This document shows, piece by piece, positions 16,945 to 26,465 of a DNA stretch of 64,000 bases. Source of the DNA: JAGXRK01 sp963714415 (GTDB lineage Bacteria; Bacteroidota; Ignavibacteria; Ignavibacteriales; Ignavibacteriaceae); the NCBI GenBank assembly GCA_963714415.1, contig CAVQOL010000003.1, forward strand, positions 372,001 through 436,000, read 5' to 3'. The notes under the pieces are model-generated. The model worked only from the letters and a program-made list of their open reading frames with translations. It did not search any database and had not been told where the DNA came from. The translations under genes were made by a program, and so were the position numbers. Position 1 is the first letter of the stretch. Each line of letters starts with the position of its first letter.

Positions 16945-17841
16945 ATGAAAAAAATTCTTTTAATATTTATAATATCATCGGTTACAATCTTCTCACAATC
17001 TGCCGGTAATACTGGATTATCATTTCTAAAATTCGGATTTGGTGCACGTAATATTGCAATGGGTGATGCTGGTACAGTAGCAGCAAATGATATAACTTCA
17101 TTGTTCTATAATCCTTCTAAACTTGCTTCATTCGAAAATTCTGAAGTAATTTTTATGCATAATGAATGGATACAGGATGTAAGAAGTGAAGTTATAGGAA
17201 TCAGATCAACTGTTCTTGGAATCCCGCTTGCACTTGGTTTTAATGTAACAACTTTGAGCGATATTGAAGTACGAACACGTCCCGGTGAACCGGATACAAA
17301 ATTCGATGCAAATTATTTTTACGGAAGTTTATCAACAGGATTTAATCTAAACGAAGATTTAGCCGTCGGAGGAACATTAAAATATTTATACGAGGGAATA
17401 TTTTCTGATGAATCATCGGGTTATGCCCTTGATTTCGGTACTGAATATCAACTTCCTTATGAAGGTTTATCTGTATCGGCTGCAGTTCGTAATCTCGGTT
17501 CAATGAACAATCTCAGATTAGAAAGCACAAAACTTCCGGCTGAAATAAGAATTGGTCCTGCTTACAATTTCAAAGTAGAAAACATCAAGCTTGATATTAC
17601 AACAGTAGCAGAATATCACAAATATTTTGATACCGATGATAATCATATCAATATCGGAGCAGAATTTTTTTACGATAATCTCATAGCATTAAGAGGTGGA
17701 TATCAATCCGGATATGAATCACGTGATTTTACATTTGGTATTGGTTTGAAATGGGGAAATCTAAATTTTGATTACGCATTTCTGCCATTTCAATTAGGAT
17801 TAGGAAGCGCGAATCTGTTTTCGCTTCAGTTTAAGTTTTAA
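16945..17841 (+). CDS. PorV/PorQ-family outer-membrane protein, second copy
   Basis: The protein has 298 residues: signal peptide MKKILLIFIISSVTIFSQ, then FLKFGFGARNIAMGDAGTVAANDITSLFYNPSKLA, the PorV/PorQ signature, and a barrel ending LFSLQFKF. It shares the opening motif with the preceding gene but little else, so the two are distant paralogues rather than a recent duplication. Its own leader of about 40 bases separates it from the first copy. A role in T9SS cargo handling is likely from the family. Confidence 0.82.
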   Translation: MKKILLIFIISSVTIFSQSAGNTGLSFLKFGFGARNIAMGDAGTVAANDITSLFYNPSKLASFENSEVIFMHNEWIQDVRSEVIGIRSTVLGIPLALGFNVTTLSDIEVRTRPGEPDTKFDANYFYGSLSTGFNLNEDLAVGGTLKYLYEGIFSDESSGYALDFGTEYQLPYEGLSVSAAVRNLGSMNNLRLESTKLPAEIRIGPAYNFKVENIKLDITTVAEYHKYFDTDDNHINIGAEFFYDNLIALRGGYQSGYESRDFTFGIGLKWGNLNFDYAFLPFQLGLGSANLFSLQFKF

Positions 17842-17882
17842 GGATCTTCATCAAAATAGTTTAAAGGACTATTTTATATCAG

Positions 17883-19208
17883 ATGCAAAAAGTAATCTGT
17901 TTTCTTACCGATCACATAAAATACATTCTAATACTCTATGTCTTAATTCAACTGATTTATATATTTTTTTTCCAGCTTCCGTACAAAAGCGATTCACTTT
18001 ACTATTATCAACTTGCATCATCAAGCCTAACGCAAGGCACCATTTATCCATCTAATATTCATACTTACGCTGACTATATAATTGCACCATTATTTGTAAA
18101 TCTTCAAATCATAGTCCTAAATATTTTTAATTCTCCTTATTCGATTGGATTACTGCACATAATATTAAACTTAGTTCAACTGTCTTTATTATATGCAATA
18201 ACTAAAAAGTACTTTAATAAAGAGAGTGCAGTAATTTTTGTTCTACTTTATATGTTTTATCTTCCAAATATCGGATTTATTCTTCTGAATATGACAGAAC
18301 TATTCTTCGGTGTACTTCTTAGTCTCTCAATATTTTTTATGCTGAAGGGTACTAATAGAGATTATTTTTTGTCAGGTATTTTTGCATCTGCTTCGGTTGC
18401 AGTTCGTCCAATGGGATGGGCATTACTTGCTGCACTTTTCGCATACATACTTTTTTCCCAGTCCGGCAGAAGGTTGAAACAAATTTTATTTTTGAGTGGG
18501 GGAGCAGTATTGTTATTTCTAATGATTGGTACAACAACATATTTAAGTTCCGGTCATTTTATCGTCACGTCAGTTAATTATGGTACTAACTTTTTGATTG
18601 GAGCAAATGATGATGCATCAGGCGCATATAATGACAGAGTTTTTCAGGAAGGCAAAGCAGGCTTTATCGAAAATCCTGAATCCAAAACCTATATCGAGAA
18701 ACAGCAATTCTGGTTTCAAAAAGCTGTTAATTGGATAAAAGAAAATCCGGGTAAATGGATAGAAATATTTCCGCTTAAACTAGTTCATATTTTTGTATGG
18801 GATGATTATGCTATTTCACCTCTTTTGCACATGCAAGAGTGGAATCTTTACATCATTATGAAGCATTTATTCTTAAACCAGGATTATGATAAACTAATGA
18901 CAGATGTTCCGCTAATAAAGAAGATTGGGTATATTTCTCTTCAAATTCTTCATCATATCTATTATTTTTTGATCGTGATTATGTTTATTCTTTATTCTAT
19001 TAAAAATTTCAAAACATTTAAGTCAGAAAAGTTATTCATGTTATTTTTATTAGTTATAGGATTTGCAGTTATTATTCCTTTATTTTCGTTTGGTGATCCG
19101 AGATTTAAATATCCGTACATCTTATTGATGATGATTTTAATCAGTCCTTTTATCAGTACACATTTTTATAAAACAGATACAATTAAAAAGAAGAATTATA
19201 ATGCTTGA
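17883..19208 (+). CDS. GT-C fold membrane glycosyltransferase (PMT/ArnT-like)
   Basis: The protein has 441 residues and about ten membrane helices. An early acidic site, LPYKSDSLYYYQLASSSLTQG, sits in the first extracytoplasmic loop where GT-C enzymes keep catalytic Asp residues. GTNFLIGANDDASGAYNDRVFQEGKAGF is a typical periplasmic segment. These enzymes use polyprenyl-phosphate sugars to modify lipids, glycans or proteins outside the cytoplasmic membrane. The acceptor is unknown. It begins a run of five genes, most of them overlapping or nearly so, for a surface glycan, and ends eight bases inside the next gene. Confidence 0.75.
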   Translation: MQKVICFLTDHIKYILILYVLIQLIYIFFFQLPYKSDSLYYYQLASSSLTQGTIYPSNIHTYADYIIAPLFVNLQIIVLNIFNSPYSIGLLHIILNLVQLSLLYAITKKYFNKESAVIFVLLYMFYLPNIGFILLNMTELFFGVLLSLSIFFMLKGTNRDYFLSGIFASASVAVRPMGWALLAALFAYILFSQSGRRLKQILFLSGGAVLLFLMIGTTTYLSSGHFIVTSVNYGTNFLIGANDDASGAYNDRVFQEGKAGFIENPESKTYIEKQQFWFQKAVNWIKENPGKWIEIFPLKLVHIFVWDDYAISPLLHMQEWNLYIIMKHLFLNQDYDKLMTDVPLIKKIGYISLQILHHIYYFLIVIMFILYSIKNFKTFKSEKLFMLFLLVIGFAVIIPLFSFGDPRFKYPYILLMMILISPFISTHFYKTDTIKKKNYNA

Positions 19209-20172
19209 ATACTATAAATATGATGGAAAAAATTTATCTCCCGAAGAATGGGATAATTTTGTTGATCAGTCAGATAATGGCACACTGTTTAACAAAAGAC
19301 AATTCTTAAATTATCATCCCCAAAACAAATTTAACGATGTTTCATTTTTTGTTAAAAAAAACGGAAAGCTCTTATCAGTTTTCACTGCTGCATTAATCGA
19401 AAGAGATGGTAAAAAAATTCTTGCCTCGCATCCTGGTGCTTCTTACGGAAGTTTTGTTTATCAATCAGATCTGAATTTTAAAGAAGCGCACGACCTGATT
19501 GAATATTTGATCGAATACAGTAAAGCAAAAAAGGCTGACGGAATTCAGTTAACACTAGCACCAATCATATATCAGACAAAGTATTCTAATTATTTTGATT
19601 TTGCACTTGTACGAAATGGTTTTTCTTATCTAAAAAGGGAAGTATCAAGCATAGTTCAACTTGATTTCAATCCTGATGATCTGCTTAATACTTACCGCGC
19701 AGAAGCAAGAACGGCAACGAAGAAAGCTTTGAAAAAAGGTGTTGAAATTGTCGAGACTGAAAGATTCGATGAATACTATGAAATGTTAAAAAAGAATTTA
19801 AAACTCAGGCATGGAGTAAATCCTGCTCATACTCTTGATGAATTAAAAAAACTTAAAAAAATGTTTCCAACAAAGATTAGATTGTGGGGAGCATTTCTTA
19901 AAGATGAATTGATTGCAGGGGTATGTAATTTCTCAGTAAATAAAAATGTTGTGCTTGCTTTTTATATCAGTCACGATGAAGCTTACCAGGAATATCGTCC
20001 GGTTAATTTATTGTTTTACGAAATAATGAAAAAATATCAAACCGAAGGTTATAAATTTCTTGATTTCGGAATTTTTACTGTTGCGATGGAACCTAATTGG
20101 GGATTGGGAAGATTCAAAGAAAATTTCGGTGCGCGTGGAATTTTCAGAGATACATTCGTTAAAGATATCTGA
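19201..20172 (+). CDS. GNAT/FemAB-like acyl- or aminoacyltransferase
   Basis: The protein has 323 residues made of two GNAT-like halves. The second includes RAEARTATKKALKKGVEIVETE and LWGAFLKDELIAGVCNFSVN, with the closing KFLDFGIFTVAMEPNWGLGRFKENFGA, as in the BioF2-like/FemAB superfamily. Members add amino acids to cell-wall peptides or acyl groups to sugars. In a glycan cluster, acylation of an amino sugar or attachment of an amino acid to the glycan is the likeliest job. The start overlaps the GT-C gene and the stop overlaps the next gene by one base, which indicates coupled translation. Confidence 0.72.
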   Translation: MLEYYKYDGKNLSPEEWDNFVDQSDNGTLFNKRQFLNYHPQNKFNDVSFFVKKNGKLLSVFTAALIERDGKKILASHPGASYGSFVYQSDLNFKEAHDLIEYLIEYSKAKKADGIQLTLAPIIYQTKYSNYFDFALVRNGFSYLKREVSSIVQLDFNPDDLLNTYRAEARTATKKALKKGVEIVETERFDEYYEMLKKNLKLRHGVNPAHTLDELKKLKKMFPTKIRLWGAFLKDELIAGVCNFSVNKNVVLAFYISHDEAYQEYRPVNLLFYEIMKKYQTEGYKFLDFGIFTVAMEPNWGLGRFKENFGARGIFRDTFVKDI

Positions 20173-21248
20173 TGTTGAAGATTCTTCACATTGCTGCTCT
20201 TAATTTTGCGGGAGTACCTTACAGCTTTTATCAAATGCATAAAGTTGTTGGGGATCATTCCAGGATAATAACCCTTCACAAAAACGACAAAGATTTTTCT
20301 GAAGATATTTGTCTCAACTTACTTCTTCCCAAATCAGATGTTGCTAAGAAGTGGCGCAAAAAAAAAATAAATTTAGTTGAATCACAATTCGCCAATTCAC
20401 TTCATTACTTCGAACCGAAAAACACTTTTGAAAAATATTATTTTCTCTTCAATGATCTTCTACGAAAAGGAATTGTTAATGAGACTATCGAAAAATATAA
20501 TCTGAATGATTTTGATATTATTCATTACGACGGCGGATTGGATTTTTACCGCAACTCACATCAGGCAATTAAATGGAAGAAGGAGGGCAAGAAAATCGTT
20601 TGTGCTTACTATGGAAGCGATCTTCGTTCACGAGGATTAATAAAAGAGATGGATGAAATATCTGATCTTAACATTACTTCTGAATATGATCATCTTGCCC
20701 TTAAACCTGATTTAGAGTATTTATTTTATCCGTATGATCCTTCTGAGTTACCGGAAAGAAAAGTAATTAATGATGAAAAAGTTAGAATAGTTCATTCTCC
20801 AACAAACAGAAAATTTAAAGGAACCGATTTAATAATTTCTGTGCTTGATAAAATCAAAAAAGAAAAGAGGATAGAATTCCTTTTACTTGAAAATTTGCCA
20901 AGACAGAAAGTCTTAGAAGTTAAATCAACTTGTGATATTTGCATTGATCAGGTTGGCGGGACGATGGGCGGAACTGGCTACGGTAAAGCTGGGCTTGAAA
21001 CTCTTGCAATGGGTATTCCAACAATTACCAATATGACAGATGATTATGCAAAATGGCTTCCAGAAAATCCATTTGTGATTGCCAATACTGCTGATCAGCT
21101 TTACAAAATACTTAATGAACTGATTGATATTAATGATTTAAGAAATGAATTAGGAAAAAAAGGAAAGGTCTGGGCAGAAAAGTACCATGGATTTCAAAAC
21201 GTAAATCTTAGACTTAAAGAATTATACAAAAATTATAATATCATCTAA
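20172..21248 (+). CDS. GT-B family glycosyltransferase (GT4-like)
   Basis: The protein has 358 residues. The C-terminal half has the GT4-like pattern: VRIVHSPTNRKFKGTDLIIS as donor-site strand, then IDQVGGTMGGTGYGKAGLETLAMGIPTIT with the E(x7)E-like 'GKAGLE' loop. The N-terminal half begins MLKILHIAALNFAGVPYSFY. Such enzymes transfer a sugar from a nucleotide donor to a lipid- or glycan-linked acceptor in the cytoplasm. ATG and the previous TGA overlap (TGATG). The glycine-rich GGTMGGTG loop is unusual and may shape the donor pocket. Confidence 0.78.
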   Translation: MLKILHIAALNFAGVPYSFYQMHKVVGDHSRIITLHKNDKDFSEDICLNLLLPKSDVAKKWRKKKINLVESQFANSLHYFEPKNTFEKYYFLFNDLLRKGIVNETIEKYNLNDFDIIHYDGGLDFYRNSHQAIKWKKEGKKIVCAYYGSDLRSRGLIKEMDEISDLNITSEYDHLALKPDLEYLFYPYDPSELPERKVINDEKVRIVHSPTNRKFKGTDLIISVLDKIKKEKRIEFLLLENLPRQKVLEVKSTCDICIDQVGGTMGGTGYGKAGLETLAMGIPTITNMTDDYAKWLPENPFVIANTADQLYKILNELIDINDLRNELGKKGKVWAEKYHGFQNVNLRLKELYKNYNII

Positions 21249-21259
21249 TTAGATTCTCT

Positions 21260-22963
21260 ATGAGCTGGTTAATAGGATATAGTGGTGATTTAGATTATTC
21301 ACGTCGTAAAAAAATTAGTTCTTTAGTATCTAACTCTGAATTTACTATCAGTAACGAAAATATATTTATTGCGGCAGGTGGTAATAAAAATACGTTTAGG
21401 TATTCAGAAAAATCAAAATTTATAGTGCTTGGTTTCGGTATTTCTGATTCAGGTGATCGTTATAAATGGATGAATCAAAATGATTGGGAAAGTATTGTTG
21501 AAAATAATTTATTAAATGCTGTTGAAGGTCACTATCTATTTTTATTATGGAATAATAACCAAATAGATTTTATATCTGATCCTATTGGTATGAGGACAAT
21601 TTACTTTTTTAAAACACGAACTGCTTATATATTTTCAACTAAAATTGATTGGCTTTCGAAGTTAAGTTCTGGTACTAAAATAGATTTCCATGAATTTGGA
21701 GCAAAATGGCTTCTACACAATAAAATGTCTTTCAATTATTTCCTCTCCGAAATAAAAAAACTTCCACCTAATTCTACAGCAAAACTGACCGGTGAAAAAC
21801 TTGAGATTAAAGCAAATGGTTCTATAGCAACCACAGAGATTGAAGACAAAGATGATCTTATTGATAACCTAATAAAACTCCTTAGAATTAAAATTCCGTC
21901 AGACTTCAGGATAACTCTAGGTATTTCTGGCGGACTTGATTCACGCTTCTTATTGTCACTGATATTGAAAGAAAATTTAGATGTCTCGTTACATACATTT
22001 GGTTATGAGGATGAGCCTGATATAATTATTGCAAAGAAAATATCAGAGAACTTAAAACTTAACTTCCGATATCTTGAATCCACTAAGATCTTCGATCAAA
22101 ACTTTTTTAATCAAACGAGTTACTATCTGGTTAACAACGACTTGGTTGAACCAGTTTCTACTTTTCTTAAACTTCAGACTTTTAACGATGATTACTTTAA
22201 AGATAAAGTTATTATTGATGGGGCACTTGCAGAATTTGCCAGAAGACAGCTGCATAATAAATTAATATATTTTGGCAAAAAATATCTTATCACAAAAAAT
22301 CCACTGGGTATTTTCCCGTATATAGCTTCATCCAAGCCAAAATTCTTTAAACAAGAATATTTAAATCAAATGTACAACGGCGCAATAAACGAAATAAAAA
22401 ATATCTTTAATGAATTACCTGAAATCAAAGAAATAGGCGCTGAGGCTTTCGCGGATTTATTAGTTTATAAATTCAAAATACCTATAAGTATCGGAGCGGA
22501 ACAATCCAGACTTGATCAAACAGTTGTAAGTTTCATGCCATTTGCTCAAAAAAGAATATTTGAATTAACTCAAAGAATTCCATTAGAGAAAAGAAATAAC
22601 AGTCGATTGTTTTATGATACTATTTCAGAATTTTCACCGCAACTAGAGAAGTTTCCTCTCGTAAAAAATAATTTGATATATCCTTATAGTAGTTCAACGA
22701 TTAAGGCACAGCTTATTAGAAAATTTAAACAGATTTTCAGTTCCAGATATGACAACAATAAAGTATTTATGCTGCACTCCATTAAGGATTATGTTGTTGA
22801 AACTTTATCTGTAGAATCTTTGAAAAATTATCATCCGTATGATTTGAAGATTGCTGAAAAAATAGTGAGAGATTTTTATAACGGAAGAAATGAACTTGCA
22901 GACGATCTCGATTGGCTTTTAAGTTTTGAAAAATTCAGGAAAAGACTGGAGATAATTGAGTGA
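21260..22963 (+). CDS. Asparagine-synthase-like protein without the glutaminase cysteine
   Basis: The protein has 567 residues. The C-terminal synthetase half has the PP-loop SGGLDS (residues 223-228) that binds ATP. The N-terminal half resembles the class II amidotransferase fold (DPIGMRTIYFF and FSTKIDWLS), but it begins MSWLIGY where glutamine-hydrolysing members keep Cys at position 2. So glutamine hydrolysis by the usual route is unlikely. Ammonia or another amine may be used, or the protein may adenylate a carboxyl group for another purpose. Relatives occur in O-antigen and exopolysaccharide clusters, where they are thought to amidate uronic acids. It sits 11 bases after a glycosyltransferase gene, which fits. 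Confidence 0.78.
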   Translation: MSWLIGYSGDLDYSRRKKISSLVSNSEFTISNENIFIAAGGNKNTFRYSEKSKFIVLGFGISDSGDRYKWMNQNDWESIVENNLLNAVEGHYLFLLWNNNQIDFISDPIGMRTIYFFKTRTAYIFSTKIDWLSKLSSGTKIDFHEFGAKWLLHNKMSFNYFLSEIKKLPPNSTAKLTGEKLEIKANGSIATTEIEDKDDLIDNLIKLLRIKIPSDFRITLGISGGLDSRFLLSLILKENLDVSLHTFGYEDEPDIIIAKKISENLKLNFRYLESTKIFDQNFFNQTSYYLVNNDLVEPVSTFLKLQTFNDDYFKDKVIIDGALAEFARRQLHNKLIYFGKKYLITKNPLGIFPYIASSKPKFFKQEYLNQMYNGAINEIKNIFNELPEIKEIGAEAFADLLVYKFKIPISIGAEQSRLDQTVVSFMPFAQKRIFELTQRIPLEKRNNSRLFYDTISEFSPQLEKFPLVKNNLIYPYSSSTIKAQLIRKFKQIFSSRYDNNKVFMLHSIKDYVVETLSVESLKNYHPYDLKIAEKIVRDFYNGRNELADDLDWLLSFEKFRKRLEIIE

Positions 22964-23138
22964 AAAGTATATGATTTATTTCTAAATTAGAAAATCACTT
23001 TCATCGAACCCTATCAATTTCATTCCTTTTTTTACCGTATCAATATTATCTATCGCTATCTTCCTTTTAGGGATGTTCAATTACTTAACTCAATATTTTG
23101 TAAATTTATTGTAGTATTTTAATATCTATTATCAACAT

Positions 23139-23883
23139 ATGAAAAATAAAAATAAAATTTCGGTAACAATAATAACCGGAAATGAGGAAGACAACATCCG
23201 CGAATGCCTGGAAAGTGTAAAATGGGCAGACGAAATAATCGTTGTTGATTCAGAAAGTTCCGACAAAACGGTTGAAATTGCAAAAGAATACACAGATAAG
23301 GTATTCATACACAAATGGGAAGGATATGCCTCACAGAAAAACTATGCACTGAATTTAGCAACAAATGATTGGATTCTGAGCATTGACGCTGACGAAAGAG
23401 TAACTCCCGATTTAGCGGAAGAAATGATTAATAGTTCACTAGATCAACATAACGGTTATAAAATCCGTCGTGAAAATTATTTTATTGGAAAAAAGATTAC
23501 TGGTTGCGGGTGGGGGAATGACTATCAGGTTAGATTATTTAAGAAAAATAGAACCAAACTATCTAACAGACTTGTTCATGAAGGTTTTATTGTTGATGGT
23601 TCTGTATCTAGAGCTTCAAAATTCATTACTCCATTACTCATATCGTAATCTTAAAGACGGATTTAGTAAGATAAATGAATATTCAACCCTAGAAGCAAAT
23701 GAAAAGGCTGACAGGAAAAAAATAACCGGTTTCAGAGTAGTATTTTATCCAGTTTGGGCATTTCTGCAGCACTATTTTGTCAGAAAAGGGTATAGAGATG
23801 GGAAGCACGGATTAATGGTTTCTCTTATGCATGCTATGACAAAACTTCAGGTTTATATGAAGATCTGGGAAATTAAAAAGTGA
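23139..23883 (+). CDS. GT2 glycosyltransferase of the WaaE/KdtX type (one frameshift)
   Basis: Joined across a break near 23595, the product is about 247 residues. It opens ISVTIITGNEEDNIRECLESV, then WADEIIVVDSESSDKTVEIA, WILSIDADERV (DxD) and LVHEGFIVDGSV. It ends in LLHYSYRNLKDGFSKINEYS and a basic, amphipathic C-terminal tail. This arrangement is that of lipopolysaccharide-core beta-1,4-glucosyltransferases such as WaaE/KdtX. A single extra or missing base separates VSRA from LQNSLLHYSYRN. The stop codon overlaps the GTG start of glycerate kinase. Confidence 0.82.
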
Positions 23884-25017
23884 ATAAAACCCTTCTTCTT
23901 GCTCCCAATTCATTTAAAGAATGTGCTGATTCAATAACAATATCTGGACTATTAGCTAATGAATTAAAAACCATAGGTGATATAAGCATAATAGAAAAAC
24001 CTCTTTCTGATGGTGGGGATGGTTTTCTTTCTATTTGCGAAAGGTTATTTAATGGAGGACGGATTAATTATTCTATTTCAAATATCTATGATAAAAACTT
24101 AGTTCAAGCTTCAATAGTTTATGATGAAAATTCAAAAACAGCTTATATAGAATCTGCAGAGATAGTCGGATTAAAAAAAGTACCCAGAAGAGTATAGGAA
24201 TCCATTAGAACTTAATACCAAAGCTTTAGGTGAATTACTTCGAAAAATTTCAATTGATGTGCTTGATCATAAATTAAACATAGAGAAAGTAATAATTGGA
24301 ATAGGTGGAACAGCAACTGTCGATTTTGGATTGGGTGTCGCGTCCATTTTTGGTCTTAAATTATTTGATGAGAATAAAAATCTAGTCGATATAAAACCAT
24401 GTAACTATCATAAAGTAAAAGATTTAGAAATTCCCGATATTCGACTTCCATTTACTTTACAAGTAATTTCAGATGTAGATACTCCTCTTTTTGGAGAAAA
24501 TAATTCGATACAGATGTATTCAGCCCAAAAAGGTGCTGATCAAAAAGATATTCAATTACTAGTTAATGGTTTTAATAATATTTATAACATCTTAATAAAC
24601 AATAAGTTAATAGATTGTTCTAAACCAATAAATGGTGCTGGTGGTGGATTAGCTGCAGGATTAAATATCTTTTTTGGGGCTGAGATTATCTCTTCAACTG
24701 AATTCATAAATAGTCAAATATTAAATGATATTGATCAAAATCAGATTGATGCTGTAATAACCAGTGAGGGAGCATTTGATGCACAAAGTCTGGAAAATAA
24801 GGGAGCACACGTTATAATTCAAAAATTTAAGGAATTGAAAATTCCAGTCTTCCTTATCTGCGGGACCATTGATGATTCTGTAATCCATAGGCTGCCTTCA
24901 AATGTTCAGGTCATCGAGCTAAGAAAATATTTCTCGTCAGTCGAGGAATCAATAAAAAATTATGTCGTTGGATTGAAAAAAGCTGCTGTTGAGATAATTA
25001 ATCACCTCAAAAACTAA
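23880..25017 (+). CDS. Glycerate kinase, GlxK/GarK family (one frameshift in an A7 run)
   Basis: The family phosphorylates glycerate with ATP, giving 2-phosphoglycerate or 3-phosphoglycerate depending on the member. The N-terminal part has LLAPNSFKECADSI and KPLSDGGDGFLSI. After a break at the A7 run 24173-24179 the protein continues KYPEEYRNPLELNTKALGEL, then GIGGTATVDFGLGVA, SDVDTPLFGENN, NGAGGGLAAGL and ITSEGAFDAQSLENKG. Corrected length is about 379 residues, typical for the family. The start is GTG, overlapping the previous stop. The homopolymer location makes sequence error the most economical cause. No linked glyoxylate genes are present; the surface-glycan neighbours give no metabolic clue. 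Confidence 0.88.
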
Positions 25018-25096
25018 CTTTTATAGCTTCATCAAATTTTATTAAATTGCATTGAAATTGTTAATATGTTCCACAATATCATTTTGGAAAATGTAA

Positions 25097-25986
25097 ATGA
25101 CAGAATATCTTGATCTGGTCAGATTAGTTATGAATGAAGGAGTTCGAAAATCTACGAGGACCGGAGTAGATACTATTTCATATTTCGGTGCTTTTTATAA
25201 GGTTGATCTCTGACAAGGTTTTCCGCTTCTTACAACAAAAAAGATGGAGTGGAAATCTCTTCTTAACGAAGTACTTTGGTATTTATCAGGTGAAAATCAT
25301 ATTAGAAATTTGAGAGAGTACACCAAAATTTGGGATGCCTGGGCAGATGAGAATGGTCGTTTGCAAACTGCTTATGGTCGATTTTGGAGAAGATATCCTG
25401 TTCCTGAGAATAATTCTGTTTTGGATGGTGAAGTGTATGTTGACGATGAGTAATCCTTTTGTAACGAGGGAAGAAAATGGAGCTTTAACATTTGACCAAA
25501 TTGGATGGGTGATAAATGAGATTAAAACAAATCCCAATTCCAGAAGATTAGTAATTTCTGCCTGGCATCCGGCTAATGCTGTTGTAAGCAAATTACCTCC
25601 TTGTCATTATACTTTTGCATTTAATGTTAGTAACGGAAAATTAAACTGTCATCTTAACCCAGCGCTCAGGTGATATTGCACTTGGTATTCCTTTCAATCT
25701 TGCAGCTTATTCAATTCTTACTCAGATTATAGCAAATGAAACAAATTTACAATTGGGATTCTTTGCACATACAATTATTGACGCACATATTTATGTTGCC
25801 GAAAAGGGAAGAGAAATGGAAAAATTCGATCATCTTGAAGGATTAAAACTTCAGCTTAAAAGAAAACCTCTTCCACTACCGAAATTGGTGATTGCGAAAA
25901 AACCTATAAACGAACTAAAGTTTGAAGATTTTGAATTGACTGGATATCAGCATCACGAAAAAATCAGATTCGGAGTTGCCGTTTGA
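25097..25986 (+). pseudogene. thyA: Thymidylate synthase, interrupted by one in-frame stop and two frameshifts
   Basis: ThyA makes dTMP from dUMP using methylene-tetrahydrofolate. The reading is unmistakable: TEYLDLVRLVMNEGVRKSTR, then TGVDTISYFGAFYKVDL, TGA at 25213, QGFPLLTTKKMEWKSLLNEV, and LQTAYGRFWRRYPV. After a break near 25435 comes SWHP-type WHPANAVVSKLPPCHYTFAFN with the catalytic Cys. After a break near 25665 come QRSGDIALGIPFNLAAYSIL and the C-terminal RFGVAV. The TGA replaces the Ser usual in 'DLSxGFPLLTTKK', a single-base substitution. Corrected length is about 296 codons. Followed by folA with a four-base overlap, the usual thyA-folA pair. No thyX is visible in the window. Confidence 0.88.
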
Positions 25987-26465
25987 AAATTTCCATTATT
26001 GTTGCAGTAGCAAAAAACGAAGTGATTGGAAAAGTAAACGGTGAAATGCCGTGGCATATAAAAGAGGAGTTTCAGCATTTTAAAAAAACTACTTTCGGTC
26101 ATCCTGTAATAATGGGAAGAAAAACTTTTGAAACTCTTGGTAAACCTCTCAAGGGAAGACAGAACATTATTGTTTCAAGAAATGTATCTTTCTCTGTAAG
26201 TTTTTCTGATGTACTGATTTTTAACAGTCTTGATAATGCAATTGAATATTGCAGAGAAAAAAGTGAGAAACAAATATTTATAATTGGAGGCGGCGAGATT
26301 TACCGTCAGGCAATTTCATTTGCAGATGAAATGATAATTTCAAGAATGAAGTTTGAAGCGGAAGGCGAAGTAAAATTTCCTGAGTTTAATAAAAATATTT
26401 GGAAAGTTGTTTCAACAGAGGACCACGAACAATTTGAAGTATTCCGATACGAAAGAATCAAGTAA
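25983..26465 (+). CDS. folA: Dihydrofolate reductase
   Basis: It reduces dihydrofolate to tetrahydrofolate with NADPH, replacing the folate oxidised by ThyA. The product is 160 residues: ISIIVAVAKNEVIGKVNGEMPWHIKEEFQHFK (active-site Glu/Asp region), PVIMGRKTFETLG (NADPH site), IIVSRN and IFIIGGGEIYRQAI (glycine-rich cofactor loop). It ends in FEVFRYERIK. The TTG start overlaps the thyA stop, and its own TAA overlaps the ATG of mutL, so all three are probably one transcript. Length and motifs are normal. Confidence 0.93.
   Translation: MKISIIVAVAKNEVIGKVNGEMPWHIKEEFQHFKKTTFGHPVIMGRKTFETLGKPLKGRQNIIVSRNVSFSVSFSDVLIFNSLDNAIEYCREKSEKQIFIIGGGEIYRQAISFADEMIISRMKFEAEGEVKFPEFNKNIWKVVSTEDHEQFEVFRYERIK

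Noticed and set aside
15901..17841. Recent tandem duplication of PorV-like genes.
   Set aside because: Only the opening hatch motif is shared; the rest diverges too far for a recent copy.
25018..25096. Small RNA or riboswitch before thyA.
   Set aside because: No conserved stem or known motif in these AT-rich 79 bases.
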